In this document: piece by piece, positions 19,890 to 31,990 of the stretch
How the letters are laid out: every line of letters starts with the position of its first letter
Numbering within the stretch: the stretch's first letter is position 1
NCBI GenBank assembly: GCA_033558025.1
Contig: JAUCEF010000007.1
Coordinates: 3,224,001-3,288,000, forward strand
Source of the DNA: Phytophthora sp. 'mugwort'
Taxonomy: Eukaryota > Oomycota > Peronosporomycetes > Peronosporales > Peronosporaceae
Direction: 5' to 3'
DNA: 64,000 nt
Notes under the pieces: model-generated
Databases searched by the model: none
What the model was told of the DNA's origin: nothing
Seen by the model: the letters and a program-made list of their open reading frames with translations, nothing else
Position numbers and translations under genes: made by a program

Positions 19890-21420
19890 AGGTTTTAGGA
19901 TCGTCGCCAACTAAACCCAGCAGATTTCGGGAGATCGAAAAGCTTATGCTTCGAATCTGTTCACGTTCTACGAACAAGAAACCGATTGAGCGAAATAGCC
20001 ACTACGTTTGCAGGAGCAGCAATTTCGGCACGCACACCTATAGTTTGTGTTAGACCACAAAGTGGGACTTCTCGTACGTGTATAAGGTTAGAAGTTTGTC
20101 GGGGTTCAGCACGGCAGCTACGGCAATTCATAGGAAGATGTGAATATCGTGTCTGATGCTTCAGAAAACCAAAGTGGTGCCCAATCTGCAAGCATCACAC
20201 GCTTTGAATACTTTTTTCAACTGGGCTTCCATATCTGTAAATGCAATGTGGGTTGCTGTGAGTCACCTTCACGTTGGATACCACCGAGCAGACTCATGTC
20301 ATAATGAAAACGTCTACAGGCCTAGTTAAGACATAAAACTCGCGGTGGAATTATTTCGCAAAAAGCAAAAGTTTGAAATAGATGTTTTGTATCAGGAGTA
20401 ATACTGAAAGCAAGTCAAATTAATGACCTAAACCGATTCTCTGCCAAAATCGGAACCTGTACTTTGTTTGATTGGAATAATGCACTCAAAACGAAGCTGT
20501 AGAAACAGGAAAAACATGTGAAATTCTTTCAACGCCACAAATATCGCCTATGGAGTTAAAACTCTCAGAATCCATCTGTAGGGAAAGTTATGATTGCCCA
20601 AAGTGGACCTTCTATGTTCCTGACTTAAACTGATTGTTTACCTTATTGACGCACATGTAGATAAAGCCGCACTTATTGTCAGTCCAACTTTCGAATGTTG
20701 GGGTGCATTGAGACGACCCAATACCAAATGATACTAATGAACCATTTAGAGTTATCAAGATTCCAAAGCTGGAACACCGGTTTCCGTTCTTATCTGAACT
20801 TTCGGGAAGACGGATTTGTGTTTGGAAAGTCAAAAGGTCACTCAAGTGTGCTCACTCAAGAAGGTTTCATTAAGATACCAGTCTCCCTGACGATGCCGAC
20901 TACCTCTCGCCACTGGCTTCTGCCTCCTAGGGTTATCCTTACCGAAGCAACTCCACGCGCCGTCTCCTCGAGCAGCGCTGGCTAGTGTGTCGCCGTTCCG
21001 TGGTACCTTCAAGACTTCGCAAAACATTGAAAGCCAGCTGAAGCAGGATGACGATGCACCACAGGCAATTGGGGTGCAGCTTGCGCAGGAGATCAGGGAT
21101 GCCAAGCCAGTCTCCAGAGAAGAGACGGGCAGAGGCCGCGAGCAAGCAGGGTGGCAGCGAAGAGTCAGACAGCAGTGACGGCGAGGACTGGAGTGACGAC
21201 GACGGGTCTGTGGAGGATGAAATGCAAACGGGTGAGGGCGCAGAGAGCGAAGTAGAGGCGTAGTATTAACTTGACCGACGTCAATCTCCAGCAGCGTGTA
21301 CCTTTGCCTTGGACGATAGAAACTTTACGTCTGCACCAGACTGTGCGTATATCGATTGTGTCGGGACCAAAGGTTTTACCCATACGTAACCGATATAAAA
21401 TGTGTCGTAATTGCAAACCA
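19890..21420. other. no functional gene seen; short acidic open frame
   Basis: An open frame at 21048-21263 (+) ends in an acidic Ser/Asp/Glu stretch (SDSSDGEDWSDDDGSVEDE), like N-terminal regions of oomycete transposases, but has no family match I can support. The rest shows no gene. Confidence 0.35.
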
Positions 21421-21429
21421 ATCCTTACA

Positions 21430-22814
21430 CAGCAAGTCAGCGGGAACTTCTAATTCTGGTTCTGGTTTCGGCAGCGATAGCGGCAGCTCGACTGCCACTC
21501 GTCTGATGGCACGAGGAAGGTGTCCAAGAAAACTAACAGCACCAGCTCTAGCGCCAACTCATTCACCTCTGACCCCACTTCCGGTACTTAGTACGAAATT
21601 TCTCCGCTTGTGGTTAACAACGCACACTGATAACACTGTTTTCCTGCTCTATCACATCCACCAGCAAAATTCTCGCTGGCCACTTGTGCCGTTTGGGACC
21701 GGGGGACAGCCGTTACCAGGACTCGTGCTGCACGCGCTCGGACACATATACCAACTTTGATATCGTGGCAGAGGACGTTGTAACCAGGCTTATGGACATA
21801 CAAGCAGGCAGCGCGGAGATCAAGCCCAAAACCATCCTAGGGCACGGCGAAAACTTCTATTGAACGGATATCCATAGTGAGGAAGGGCGCGATTCCCGCT
21901 TCACTACAACCTTCGGAAAAAATTCGACGGCGAACATCTAGAGGGAATCCCGTTTGTGAACTGGTGGGCAATCACGACTATCATGATGGTAGTTTCAATG
22001 GTGCTGATGTGACAAAATGCCAAGTGCGAATTACGGGACTGGGAACAAATTAAAGTGGCAGCAAGAGAAGACAAGCCTTAACGACAACCTATGGGTGCTA
22101 AAGAACCACTTCTACGTGCACACTATTGAAGATGAAAGACTCGGCCGGTAGCATTCATATCTTCAGCGTCGATACAGGTGATGCCGACGTGCATGCCGCT
22201 CTCCAGGTGTGTTGTCAGTTTTTTACCTAGTCAGGAGGTGACGATGATTCGTGCAAGGGTGTAGCACGTGGGCATGAACACTGCTGCTGGTGGTGACACC
22301 GATACGTGCGATGCGTGCTTTGCTAAGTTTCACTGTGGAGCGATGACTCCCGGAAGCAGCTCGCTGAGAAGGTGGCGGCGTCCACCGCAACGTGGAAGAT
22401 TGTCAATAGCCACTACAGTCATCACGCTGGCTACAACGAAAAGGGTATGAGGGAGTGGTTCGACACCCTGGATGGTTCTGATATCCACGAGTAAGTGTAT
22501 GGCCAGTGGCCGTGCGTGTGGCCAATGGCCACACGCACGGCAACACGACTACTCGGAATCATTGGGTGTGCATTTGTGGAGAACGTATTAATAGCTGTGG
22601 TGGTATTCAGAAGGAGTCAGCAAGTGGTCTAAAGACGTATGCAGCCGCGAACGTGTGGACGTACTCGGGTGATGGGTACGGTTTCTTCTCACTGAAAAAT
22701 GACTGAAGCTGCAATACCAGACGGCTGACAACCCCTTCGCGTTTGGCTCAGCAGTTAGCGACATGACGGCGGGAGGGGTGCAAGCGAAGCATAGCTGGTA
22801 CATTTCCAGCTGAT
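21430..22814 (+). pseudogene. purple-acid-phosphatase-like metallophosphoesterase pseudogene
   Basis: Pieces in all three plus frames follow the metallophosphoesterase order. There is a Ser/Thr/Gly-rich N-terminal linker (about 21445-21590). A block with LGHGENFY (about 21838-21860) fits the GDN-type metal site. GNHDYHDGSFNG follows (about 21967-22005). Then come IFSVDTGDADVHAALQVCC (about 22170-22215) and the histidine motif NSHYSHHAGYNEKGMREWFD (about 22409-22468). The NGHTHG motif lies at about 22524-22541, and a C-terminal part (GGIQKESASG, YSGDGYGFFSL, HSWYISS) ends near 22814. All metal-binding motifs are still readable but are spread over several frames and broken by stops, so it is dead. 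In oomycetes such proteins are usually secreted acid phosphatases; no signal peptide could be located here. Confidence 0.72.
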
Positions 22815-22819
22815 GGCGC

Positions 22820-23150
22820 GGAAAGCGAAGAGTTCGCTGGCATGTGTCTAACCATGAAACAACGTACTACACAATCTTTTTTTAAATAAAAAAACATTTG
22901 CCTTAAGATAAGGCAGCTGTGACGAAGAGGTAGACGTATGTTTCAAAAGTACTACCACAATGGCGCCGTGAGGGTCACTCGGCATCTTCAACGGAAACTT
23001 AGTTTGATTAAGCTCAAAGCAAGTCAAACTCGAAAGCTAAACGTTGTGATGTTCCCTAATTAAAAAAAATATTACAAGAGCAGAGCTAGATTCTGGCTGA
23101 ATATTAATTTTGGTGCGTATCGCCTCAGCAAAAACGACATAATGACTTCT
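22820..23150. other. no gene seen
   Basis: AT-rich, with no coding or repeat signal I can support. Confidence 0.4.
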
Positions 23151-23154
23151 AGCT

Positions 23155-23431
23155 ATGTTTATACGAAGATTTATCTTACCGCATTTTGCCTGTCGAGGCT
23201 TAAGAGATATACATCAGAACGAGCCAATGTTTTTTACGCTAACGAAATTCGCTTGTAGACAGACATGTGTTGCCGGCTTCAAGCGCCGCCATCGGTTTAG
23301 CTTCCGTTGTCCCCAAGGCAGAGCCAGATCAATCCAGCCAACCTTAGTGAAATCGCAGCAACCTTTGCTGCTGAGGTGGAGGCAACCGTCCGTGATCTCG
23401 GTATTACGCATGTTTATAATGCTGACCAAGC
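23155..23431 (+). mobile_element. fragment of a pogo/Tigger-like DDE transposase
   Basis: One frame reads the end of a CENP-B-type helix-turn-helix (VAGFKRRHRFSFRCPQ). A frame one base away continues with a helix and the start of the DDE domain (ATVRDLGITHVYNADQ). VYNADQ is the usual first catalytic Asp context of pogo-like elements. The sequence is cut abruptly at 23431 by a short palindromic element, and no further transposase follows. Confidence 0.5.
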
Positions 23432-23556
23432 GTTTTTTATGTTTGACTAATTTATTGTTTTATTTGAATTAATGTTTCATATAATTATTATATCTATTTG
23501 AATTTATATTTTAAAATATTTCAAGTGAAACAATAAAGTAGTCAAACATAAAAAAC
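23432..23556. mobile_element. 125-bp palindromic MITE-like element
   Basis: The left end GTTTTTTATGTTTGACTAAT and the right end match as inverted repeats for about 37 bp with three mismatches; the outer 16 bp (GTTTTTTATGTTTGAC) are perfect. The centre is AT-rich. No clear target duplication is visible. It sits exactly at the break of the pogo-like fragment. Confidence 0.6.
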
Positions 23557-23568
23557 TGTTTCATTTAA

Positions 23569-23600
23569 TAGTATTCCAATATTTTAATATTGGAATACTA
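23569..23600. repeat. perfect 15-bp-arm palindrome
   Basis: TAGTATTCCAATATT, then TT, then its exact reverse complement. It could form a hairpin; function unknown. Confidence 0.85.
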
Positions 23601-23609
23601 CGGCTCTAG

Positions 23610-25040
23610 AGCTCTTATTTCTATAGTGTTTCCGCACGGTATTGTATGGGAGGTAATAAACCATTCGACTCTAATTCGACAGTGCGACAGAATTGTTGCG
23701 GTCTGTTAGAGACCGATGATTAGCAGCAGCGGAGTAAGCTATCCGACGTGAGAGTGTGAACAGAGAGACTTTGGATGCAACGGCATCTACTTTAATTAAC
23801 TTACTAGACGCAGTCTAGTTCACACTGAGCTGACGGTACTATGCAGTAACATTAAAACGGGTGACTCTTCAGATCACACTCACTGCGGGCTCGATACTCT
23901 CACCGAAGCCATTGATCAGATGAATAGCCGACGCAATGGCTAGCCGTTTCGAAGCGATGGTTGGAGATTATTTGGGTGGAATCCCTGCGCTCTCGTCTCG
24001 GTGAGGTAATATGTTGTGACGAGGTATCGCTCAACATTGTTGATGTCCACCGAAAGCGCCACCTGCGCGGCATTTGAAGGAAATCATCATTCTATAGGGC
24101 AACCAGCGTCGCCGTGATGGCGCCGAACTGGTCTGGTCTATTTGGCGCCAGCAACAAATGCCCACAGCGACCTCCTGCCAATCGGCTGGAGCCTATAGAC
24201 GAGGTCGTCCATGAATGATCGGGCCGTGATCGGTCGCGTCCGCAGCCACTGGGGCGCTTGAGCTGCGTTCAGACCGTTCACAGCATCCACAAACACGTTC
24301 ACATTGTCGACTTCCCAGTCCAAAAGGAAACCCGGAACGTCGTCTTCGATCTGAATTAACGACAGGTTTCCCAGCTATCGCAACACAAGCATCGCGAATC
24401 TTGTGAGCCCGGTATTATACTGTAAGTTCATCAGCACACATACACATCACTCACCACTGGGATTGCCGCGCACAAGGAAAAGACATCGCGCATCCTCTGG
24501 TCGAACGACGTTAGCGCACATGATGACGGATCGGACTTCATCCGCTTGGGCTTGTTCTCGTCTCCATCTGTCTGCTGCTGCTTATTGGCGAAGCACGCCA
24601 AGCCGGGGTTTGGGCCAAACTAGCTCCCTCGCTATTACCCGCTCGTGCCACTTTCTTTTGTCGCAGGAAGATCGAAGTGTGCGGATTTTTCAGCCGGAAG
24701 GAACATTCTAACATGATGTGTACCACATCACAAACCATCACTCACCATATTTGAGACGGCATCAAACCAAATAATACTAAATAACCTAGGTACGAATCGC
24801 GATTTAGGGACACCGTTGAAACACGGAGCGTCTCCTCTAAAAATTGAACAATGGGACACTTCCCCAGGAGTAGCTGCCGGCGAAGTTATGGATTCTTCAA
24901 AACATCGCGTTCTCAGACCAAAACCTCGATTTTTTTTTTGGTTGAATAAGAGCATGGTCGCGTCATCTTCAGCTGGAGATCTCCAGCACACCATTCCACT
25001 TTGACAAGTAAACTCGGTTTCTGATTGGCAGGATTGCGGA
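23610..25040. other. no complete gene; short minus-strand coding-like fragment
   Basis: At 24138-24323 (-) a 61-residue stretch (LDWEVDNVNVFVDAVNGLN, ARSFMDDLVYRLQPIGRRS) looks like real, once-coding protein but I do not recognise it. The rest shows no gene. The left end of the Harbinger element probably lies in the right part. Confidence 0.3.
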
Positions 25041-26243
25041 CCTCTATCACAAGACAACCGGAGATTTCAGGAGACAACTTATCGAGGTAAAATTAGCTAC
25101 AGACGACCTGGAGAAGGCGTCTCCAGGTAGCATTACCAAGTCAGCAAAGAAAATGGAAGATACGGTAGTGCTAGCCTCCGCTCTCGCCAGGCAGACGATA
25201 TTCTCGCTGCAAGCAACAGACGTGGATTGGGTAAAAGGGAGAACGCCGCTTACGTTTGACAAGATGCTGCGAGATGCTTCGTATGAGAGCTGGTTTACAG
25301 AGAATCTAAGATGTTCAAGAAATTCTTTTCTGGAGATCGCTCGCTTTCTGCGAGAAAGAGGTGCTGGTTTTGCGAATTCTGCGGTGAAACACCACGCGTA
25401 CGAGAACAAGGTTGCCACTGCGTTGTACTTCTTGGCATCGGTGAGTGGCTATCGCGAACAGGAGGTGCCATGGGCATGAGCAAGAGCTACGTCATCGATA
25501 TTGTGGATGAGATCGTTCATGTCCTGCATGGTGCTACAGATAGTGTAATTTGCTTTCCCCACAAAAGCGTGGGTGGAGTTCTGATGAAAAACATTTTGCT
25601 GATCGCTGCGGCTATCCTGGGGTTGTCGGTGCGGTGGATGGATCGCTCGTAGCGATCCAGCGTCCGGAGGACTTAGACGGTTTCTCCTGTCGAAATGGCT
25701 ATCCAGCACTCAACATGCATGCCGTTGTGGCCGCCAACTGCAGATTCATGAGCGTGGAGATACGCCCGGGCTCGTGGTCAGACAAGAAGACCTGGAAGTA
25801 CAGCTACATTGGGTAGCACGCTCACAATATCGTCCCAGCCGGAACGCACTCCACTGGAGATGCTGGGTATATACTGTTACCGTCCCTTATCGTACCCTAT
25901 TCTGAGCGTGAAGAAGTGGCTCTTTAACGCAGAAGCAGTGTCACTTCAACACATACACTCTAATACGCGTATGGCAGTGGAGCGAGCGTTTGGCCTTTGG
26001 AAGGGGCGCTTCGCAAACACAAAAGGTTTTAGACGAGAAGATGTCGATAAGTCTGTCCGCGTGGTCACCGCTACCGTTGTGCTCCACAACTTGATTATTG
26101 ACTTGCGTGACGGAAGGCACATCAAGAGATACCAGGAATCGTTGAATGAGGAGCCGGACGATACAGTTCAGATTGGGTCCGCTCTCGCGCGACAGATAGG
26201 AAAGCAAAAACGCGATGACATAGCAAATGTAATTTGCCACTAG
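25041..26243 (+). mobile_element. PIF/Harbinger transposase, frameshifted
   Basis: The frames read in order: an N-terminal region (NSFLEIARFLRERGAG), MGMSKSYVIDIVDEIVHVL, and then the DDE_Tnp_4 core GVVGAVDGSLVAIQRP and CRNGYPALNMHAVV (first Asp). STGDAGYILLPSLIVPY follows in a different frame (second Asp), and then NTRMAVERAFGLWKGRF (catalytic Glu) with a C-terminal helix. All three catalytic residues survive but in separate frames, so the protein cannot be made as is. Harbinger transposases need a Myb/SANT-like partner, and a convergent open region follows directly. Confidence 0.82.
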
Positions 26244-26244
26244 C

Positions 26245-27397
26245 TTATAGTGATATCTGACCTTCTTCGTCGTCACCAGCTTGAGTGCGTCCCGCTGACG
26301 AAGTCTCATGCGGTAGCGTGGCCCCTTCTGACACTAAACGGACGAGCTGGGTCAACATGTCGGTCTGCGCGCGAAGACTTTGCGTGAGATCTTGCAATGA
26401 CTGTCTTATCTGGCTTATTTCGCCGTGTCGGAGGGAAGAAGCACCATCATTTTCTTGCATTCGAGCGGTCTTGAACGCGGATGCAGTGTCCGACAACTAT
26501 CGCTCACAGAAGAATTCCGTCGGCAATAGTCGTTTGGCCCTTTCGCTTCACGCCCGAACAACTTCGCCACCCTTGGAGGCTATCACGGGATCACCCTTCT
26601 GCTCTTCTTCACACGCGTTTGTAGCCACGTGCACGCTCTCCTCTTTCTCCTCCTCGGACTCTTGCTCGTTCACAGATTGCGCATTCAATTTGGCTGTATT
26701 TCTCTACTAGCCTCGTTCCCTTCTAGCGATTCTTGATCGCTATTTTCTTCTCTGTCCTCAGAAGGCCCATCGCTCCTCTCTGCTTCGTGAGGTAATTCCC
26801 GCGCATGTTGCTGGCTGGGCCGTGATGCCTCGGCACGGTGTCTATCGCTGGAGTAGAAAACGTTACTCCCCATTCCGGCACGGTGACCCCAAACGTCACT
26901 TATAACCGTATAGCAGGGCGGGGGCACCAGCGGTTGCTCTGTCCTGCTCCCTGTTTCTAGCAGAGAAGCTCGGTAGTGCGTCCACAGTTTGCGTAGTGTG
27001 TATGCTAAATTCAACAAGAGCAAACAGAAACAAAGCTTGTGTAAGAACGATAATGGCAATTTTAGACTCAACCCCAATAACAACATACCTTAGCCTTGCA
27101 TTGCGCTGGTGTAACAGCATACCCCACGAGATGGGAAGTCTCTGCGGCAAGAAAACGTCATGCTTCTTTTAACTCGCGCGAGCTCCTTCCTCCATCAAAA
27201 CGATCTCTCAACCCTCCGCCTCTCAGGCCCCGTAGCGTAGGCTCAGCATCGTCTCGGCCCCTTTTGACGTCCACGCGATGGAGCTTTGTTCTTGCGTTCT
27301 CCATGCGAGCGATGGGCAGGACGTCCCCGTTCAGATCTGGCTGGTTCGGCTTCAGAGGCGAGCGCAGGCCACGGAGCAGCAACTCGTGTACTATCAT
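26245..27397 (-). mobile_element. probable Harbinger accessory (Myb-like) protein remains
   Basis: Minus-strand frames read a conserved-looking start (SPLKPNQPDLNGDVLPIARM, about 27280-27350). A middle part with YTLRKLWTHYRASLLETGSR and an acidic QESEEEKEE segment follows, then a C-terminal amphipathic helix (EISQIRQSLQDLTQSLRAQT, TQLVRLVSEG, 26260-26420). It is broken by stops and frameshifts. Assignment as the accessory protein rests on position (convergent, abutting the transposase) and on the acidic plus coiled-coil layout, not on a clear Myb motif. Confidence 0.45.
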
Positions 27398-27399
27398 CG

Positions 27400-27940
27400 A
27401 TGGGGCAAAAAGTGCACTTGTAGCGGCGGTATGATGCTGATATCTTGTATGCTACAAGATGGGGCCGAAACTAATCTTGTAATGATCGGATATCCTGTAT
27501 AGACCCTCTTAGAAGACGTTCTGGCCAAGCTGAAGCAACTGGGCCGGTCACACCACCATCAACCCATACAAAGATGACCACCGTTCAAGGTGTGTCTCCG
27601 CACGACCTTGCGCACAACGTTGACGAGCTGAGAGACGATGGCGCAAGCGAACATGGAGCGGTACGAAGTTAGAATGGCGTGGTTTTCTGTTTCGTTAGAC
27701 ACTGATTTGGTATTATATGCAACGTTGTAGTGTTCTCACCTCAGGCGCGACGAAACCTGAACCATGCGTTCACAGGCACGGACTGTACGACAGCTAACAA
27801 AGACTACCGCATGTTAGTGACGTGGCCATGCTTGACAAAGAAATAAAAGAAGCCCTGCCAGCAACTGCTCTCGGCGTGCAAAGCTTGTATGTACACGATA
27901 TGTCCAGTTGCTAACTTGTATGTCCTCATATTTATGATTG
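27400..27940. other. no gene seen
   Basis: No coding sequence is supported. It probably contains the junction between the Harbinger and piggyBac elements; I could not find their ends. Confidence 0.35.
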
Positions 27941-27948
27941 ATACAATG

Positions 27949-30300
27949 TTGTTGATAGAAATCGCAGGAACGAAATACGTCGTACTAGACTCAGATGGCG
28001 AGAATGACGAAGGGACTGGTTGGGATAGCGTTGAACTCACTGGAGAAGGAAAGACTTATCTGGGGCTTGACGATAATGCACCCCCGCATCCTGAGCTGTT
28101 ATTTGAAGACTCGCTGATTGAAGCTGTGGGTGGCGTTGGGTAAATAGCAGCAGGCAGTGTGCCAAGCGAGTTGTTGGTCGAGATGGCAAGGACCGGCTGG
28201 GAGCCTCTTGAGAAGCACGAGTACCTTATGGAACCGTATGAAACACGACCTTCAACGGCGGGGCAAGAAGACGGTCTAGATAATAACGGTGAATATTTGC
28301 CTACCAAGAAGGCATCGTCAGCTGCTTCCACGCCATCTAGCGCGTTCTTCTACTTCATGCAGCCGACTCTGTGGGAAGACACAGCTCAAACGAACAACGA
28401 CTACTTCAAGGAGAAGATGAATGAAAAAGTGGAAGCGTAGTACTACAAGCAAGTGGCGCGGGAAAAGAAGCATCCCGATTTCAAGCGTAAAGAGCGAGGG
28501 AAGATCGGGGCCGAGCTCGACAAGATTGCCGATGTCTCCGCGCGGGAGTTGTGTGTATTCGTGGGACTACTGATCGCCTGCACGATCGCTCCCAACAAAG
28601 AAAAACTTGAGAATCACTGGAAGACAACAGACGAAGGAGCTATACCGCGAGGTTGCTTTGGGCAGTTCATGACCCGAGACAGATTCATGCCATCTCTCCA
28701 GAAACCTACACTTCAGCAGCAACGCCGACGAGCGCGCTCGAACCGACAGGTCGTGGAAACTCCAACCTGTGATTGATGCTTTGTAGTCGCGGTTCCAGAG
28801 TGGCTACACGCCGCCGCCACAATGGTATTCGATGAATCCATGCTGCCATCGCAGTCGAGCTTCAACCACATGCGCATCTTCATGAAAGACAAGCCTCACA
28901 AGCGGGGAACCAAGCTCTTCGTGTTATGCTGCTCGACTACAGCATACTGTATCAGGCAAGTAGGAGTGCTCCTTTCGGGCACTCTTTTCTGTGGTGTCTA
29001 GGTTATCTTATCATGTAGCAGACTTTCTAACGAGTTTTCAAACGTGTACCTTACAGGTTCGAAGTGTACTGTAGAAAGCAAGAGCAGCCACGTGCTGGAG
29101 AATTGTCCACAGACTACAAGTCGGGGCCTACTGCGGTAGTCCGTAATCTCAAGGCTGTGTTTGGATCCACAGGACCAGGGACAGAGCAATTCGCGTCATA
29201 GATACTGACCGCTTCTACACCTCGGTGCCACTGGCAATACAGATGCCGACGATGGGGTTTTACTCCATTGGAACCATGCAAACAGATCGACTCGGATTGC
29301 CAGAATATCTCGTTGGTGAAAAGAAAAAAGTCAGAAGAAGAATAAGGCGCTAAGAAACCGCCCCATAAGCATCGAATGAGATGTTTGAGGTCACGGAGAA
29401 CAAACAGGTTCCCGGATAGCGAGCGTTACGCTGCTGGGACAACAAAGCGGTGTATATTCTTGTTTCTGGGGGCAGTATTGAACTGGATCGAGTTTACGTC
29501 GCGATAAGCTATCTGGCTTACAAACAGAAGTCCCGTGCCACCGAGTGTTAAAGGACTACCAGACGCTGATGGGCGGTTTCGACGTGCATGACCAGCTTCG
29601 CTTTCAAAGGCAAGTACCCCAATGATTTATATACAGCTTGTCAAACATGCTAATCGTGTATGGACATGTCGTTACAGCTACTCGCTGCAGCTCGCTATCA
29701 AATACAAGAAGTATTACAAGTCGCTGTTCCCTGGGACTGATTGATCTCGCTGTAATTAACGCCTACATCATGTACAATGCTCGCGGGCAGCTGATGGGCT
29801 TCGCAAGATCAGCCACGTCAGTTTCTCAACCAACTGCCGCTTGAGCTTTGTTAACTGCGTGAGGAAGACTGGGAGGGGCTTCGAAGTAGCTAGGACGCTG
29901 CAGCAACGCCGTCAAAAGCCCGCGCGATCCAAACGCCTTCTCGACATGTTCCTTTGTAGAATTACGAATGGCGTCCTGCCAACAACAAAGCGAGAAGGAA
30001 GCGGCGCACGCGAGCGTGCAAGGTATGCTCGCTGCTGAAAGGCTCTGATGATGCCAGTGGAGGAGACCTTTCGATCTACTGCAGTGACAGCAAACTCACG
30101 ACGTCGTCCAAGAAGCCAAAGTCCTGGCGAGTATTTCTGTGCGACAAGGTTCGACACAGACACAATGGAGCAGCGATGTCCTGCTTCGATATTTGGCACA
30201 AGGCGTGGCGGAACAGCACGCTTCTGTCGACGAAGGCGCGAATGCGCAACATTCGCGCGCATACCGGCTCTGTCAGAGGAGGAGGGAGTCTAGGAGGACG
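27949..30300 (+). mobile_element. piggyBac-like transposase (DDE_Tnp_1_7), degenerate
   Basis: The N-terminal part reads in a single frame from about 27949 to 28774 with only two stops (TAA at 28141, TAG at 28438). It covers STPSSAFFYFMQPTLWEDTA, a basic spacer, and ARELCVFVGLLIACTIAP with MTRDRFM. Further pieces follow the family order: VFDESMLPSQSSFNHMRIF and KPHKRGTKLFVLC (first catalytic Asp region), then an intron-like gap. ASIDTDRFYTSVPLA and YSIGTMQTDRLGLPEY come next, then MGGFDVHDQLRFQ, a second intron-like gap, and YSLQLAIKYKKYYKS. A C-terminal piece with VFLCDKVRHRHNGAAMSCF lies at about 30130-30190. Several frames are used, so it is inactive. Confidence 0.82.
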
Positions 30301-31990
30301 ATGAATCAAGCGACGAGTCAACAGCAGGCGCGCCCCACCAGCTAAAGCGCGCGCCCACGGCAGCGACCTCAAGGTAAGCAAATGATGCGTCCGTAGCTGT
30401 ATTGATTTCAGTATAGCTGACGATACCAATCGTATCGTTCTTCGACATCTGTATTCGACAAGCACGGCTTTGACCATGGTACAATTCTCACGATATCGTT
30501 GAGCAACTTCCACTCAATATTTGGATATACACAATTAGCGAGCGGCACCTTTCTAGGACTAAGTTTGGCGTGCGTCTATCCTACATACAAGATATCAAAA
30601 CTACTTAATATTTGTAATGTAACTCTTACCTGGGTATACACGTTTTTTCAGCCGATGGGGGCGCTGAAAAGGCTTCGTGTTCAAGGGGTTAACACCTCGA
30701 TAAGTGTTAAAATGCACGTCATCTTCTCACACTTCGTTATTTGCCCGATCGAGCACACCAACCATTCCAGCTCGCGCGCTTTGCCTTCAAGACAGCGGCT
30801 TCGCACCCATCGTCTCGAATCAGGTCACTCACACACTGCAGAACATCAAAGTCGGTCCAATCGATACCAATCTCCTCGTCCTCTTCAGCTACGCTCTCGG
30901 CACTCTCCCCAGTAAGCACCGCCTCTTCCACAGATCCTTCGTCCGTGTCCCACTCCTTGTCGGCGCTATCATCAGGTTCTTTACAGTCTTCTTCCTCCAT
31001 AGATTACTTGCCGCTATATCGTAGTCGGACGCTGGTTCGATTGCTGCTGTATCCTGCGCTAGCGGGGATGTCTGGAGCTGGTGAGTCCTCACGAGCAGCA
31101 CTGGATGGCAGCGAGCTGGACAATACTGCAGTCGGCAGCGCAGTGGCGGAGAGGCCGTCGGTCGTGCAGCTCTGGACAGAGGCTGGTGGCGAGGGCTGAC
31201 TTGCATCTCTAACTGGAGGGAGACTGGCAACTTCTTGATCGCTTCTCGAGTGAGCTCGCTTTAGTGACCATTTGGGTTTTTGAACACAAAACCGCCAATT
31301 TCTCAAAGCTTTTTCTTAAGTGCAAAAATCGATAGCCCATCTTTTAAGGTGATTATCTCGACAACTTTAAATGGTTCATTAGCATCATTTGGTTCTGGGT
31401 CGTCTCATTTCCAGTTCTAATCCGACTGATCCGACACTATTATGTTAATTTAGTAAGAAACAGTACTGGTTGTGTACCAACTGCATGTTAATATTGTTGG
31501 TTCTACTCGAAATTGGACAGGGCGATAGGTTGATCAACCGCCCGCCAATCGCGGCCGCTCCAATATAATCCAAGTTGTCCTTTGGAGTAAGACAAGAAGG
31601 CCAGGGCTATCACCATCTCCTGCTTCGGTGGAAGTCAACTCCCCCGTGCTTGTTGCACATTGTGGTGCCGGTGTCCCAGAGTGTGCTGGTGTGCTGCCGT
31701 CGACGTTTTCCTTACTGGACCTGAGTCGGCGACAGGTAGAGGTCATGGTTTGTCGTAGAAATCGATGAGCCCGTGCACACCGATAAATGTAAGAATCGAT
31801 ACTCGCTGCTTTCGTTGAACAGCACGTCAAACAGCAAGCTTAGTTTCTTTTAGGTAGTAGCCTCTTTTCCGGATCATTTCTTTGTTGTCAAAAGTCACTT
31901 CGCCCGAAAAGATCAGGTTCTGATGGCTGCAGTCAATTTGGTTTAACTCCTCAACAAAGCTTCTGCTGGGCACGGCTTCGTTACGGGGAG
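30301..31990. other. no complete gene; acidic minus-strand fragment
   Basis: At 30737-31000 (-) a frame reads an acidic stretch (WDTDEGSVEEAVLTGESAES) followed by IDWTDFDVLQCVSDLIRDDG and a basic segment. It looks like the N-terminal part of a mobile-element protein, unrecognised. An open frame at 31534-31830 (-) is not supported as a gene. Confidence 0.35.

Noticed and set aside
30688..30712. TTAACAC...GTGTTAA dyad
   Set aside because: Arms of only 7 bp in AT-rich DNA; expected by chance.
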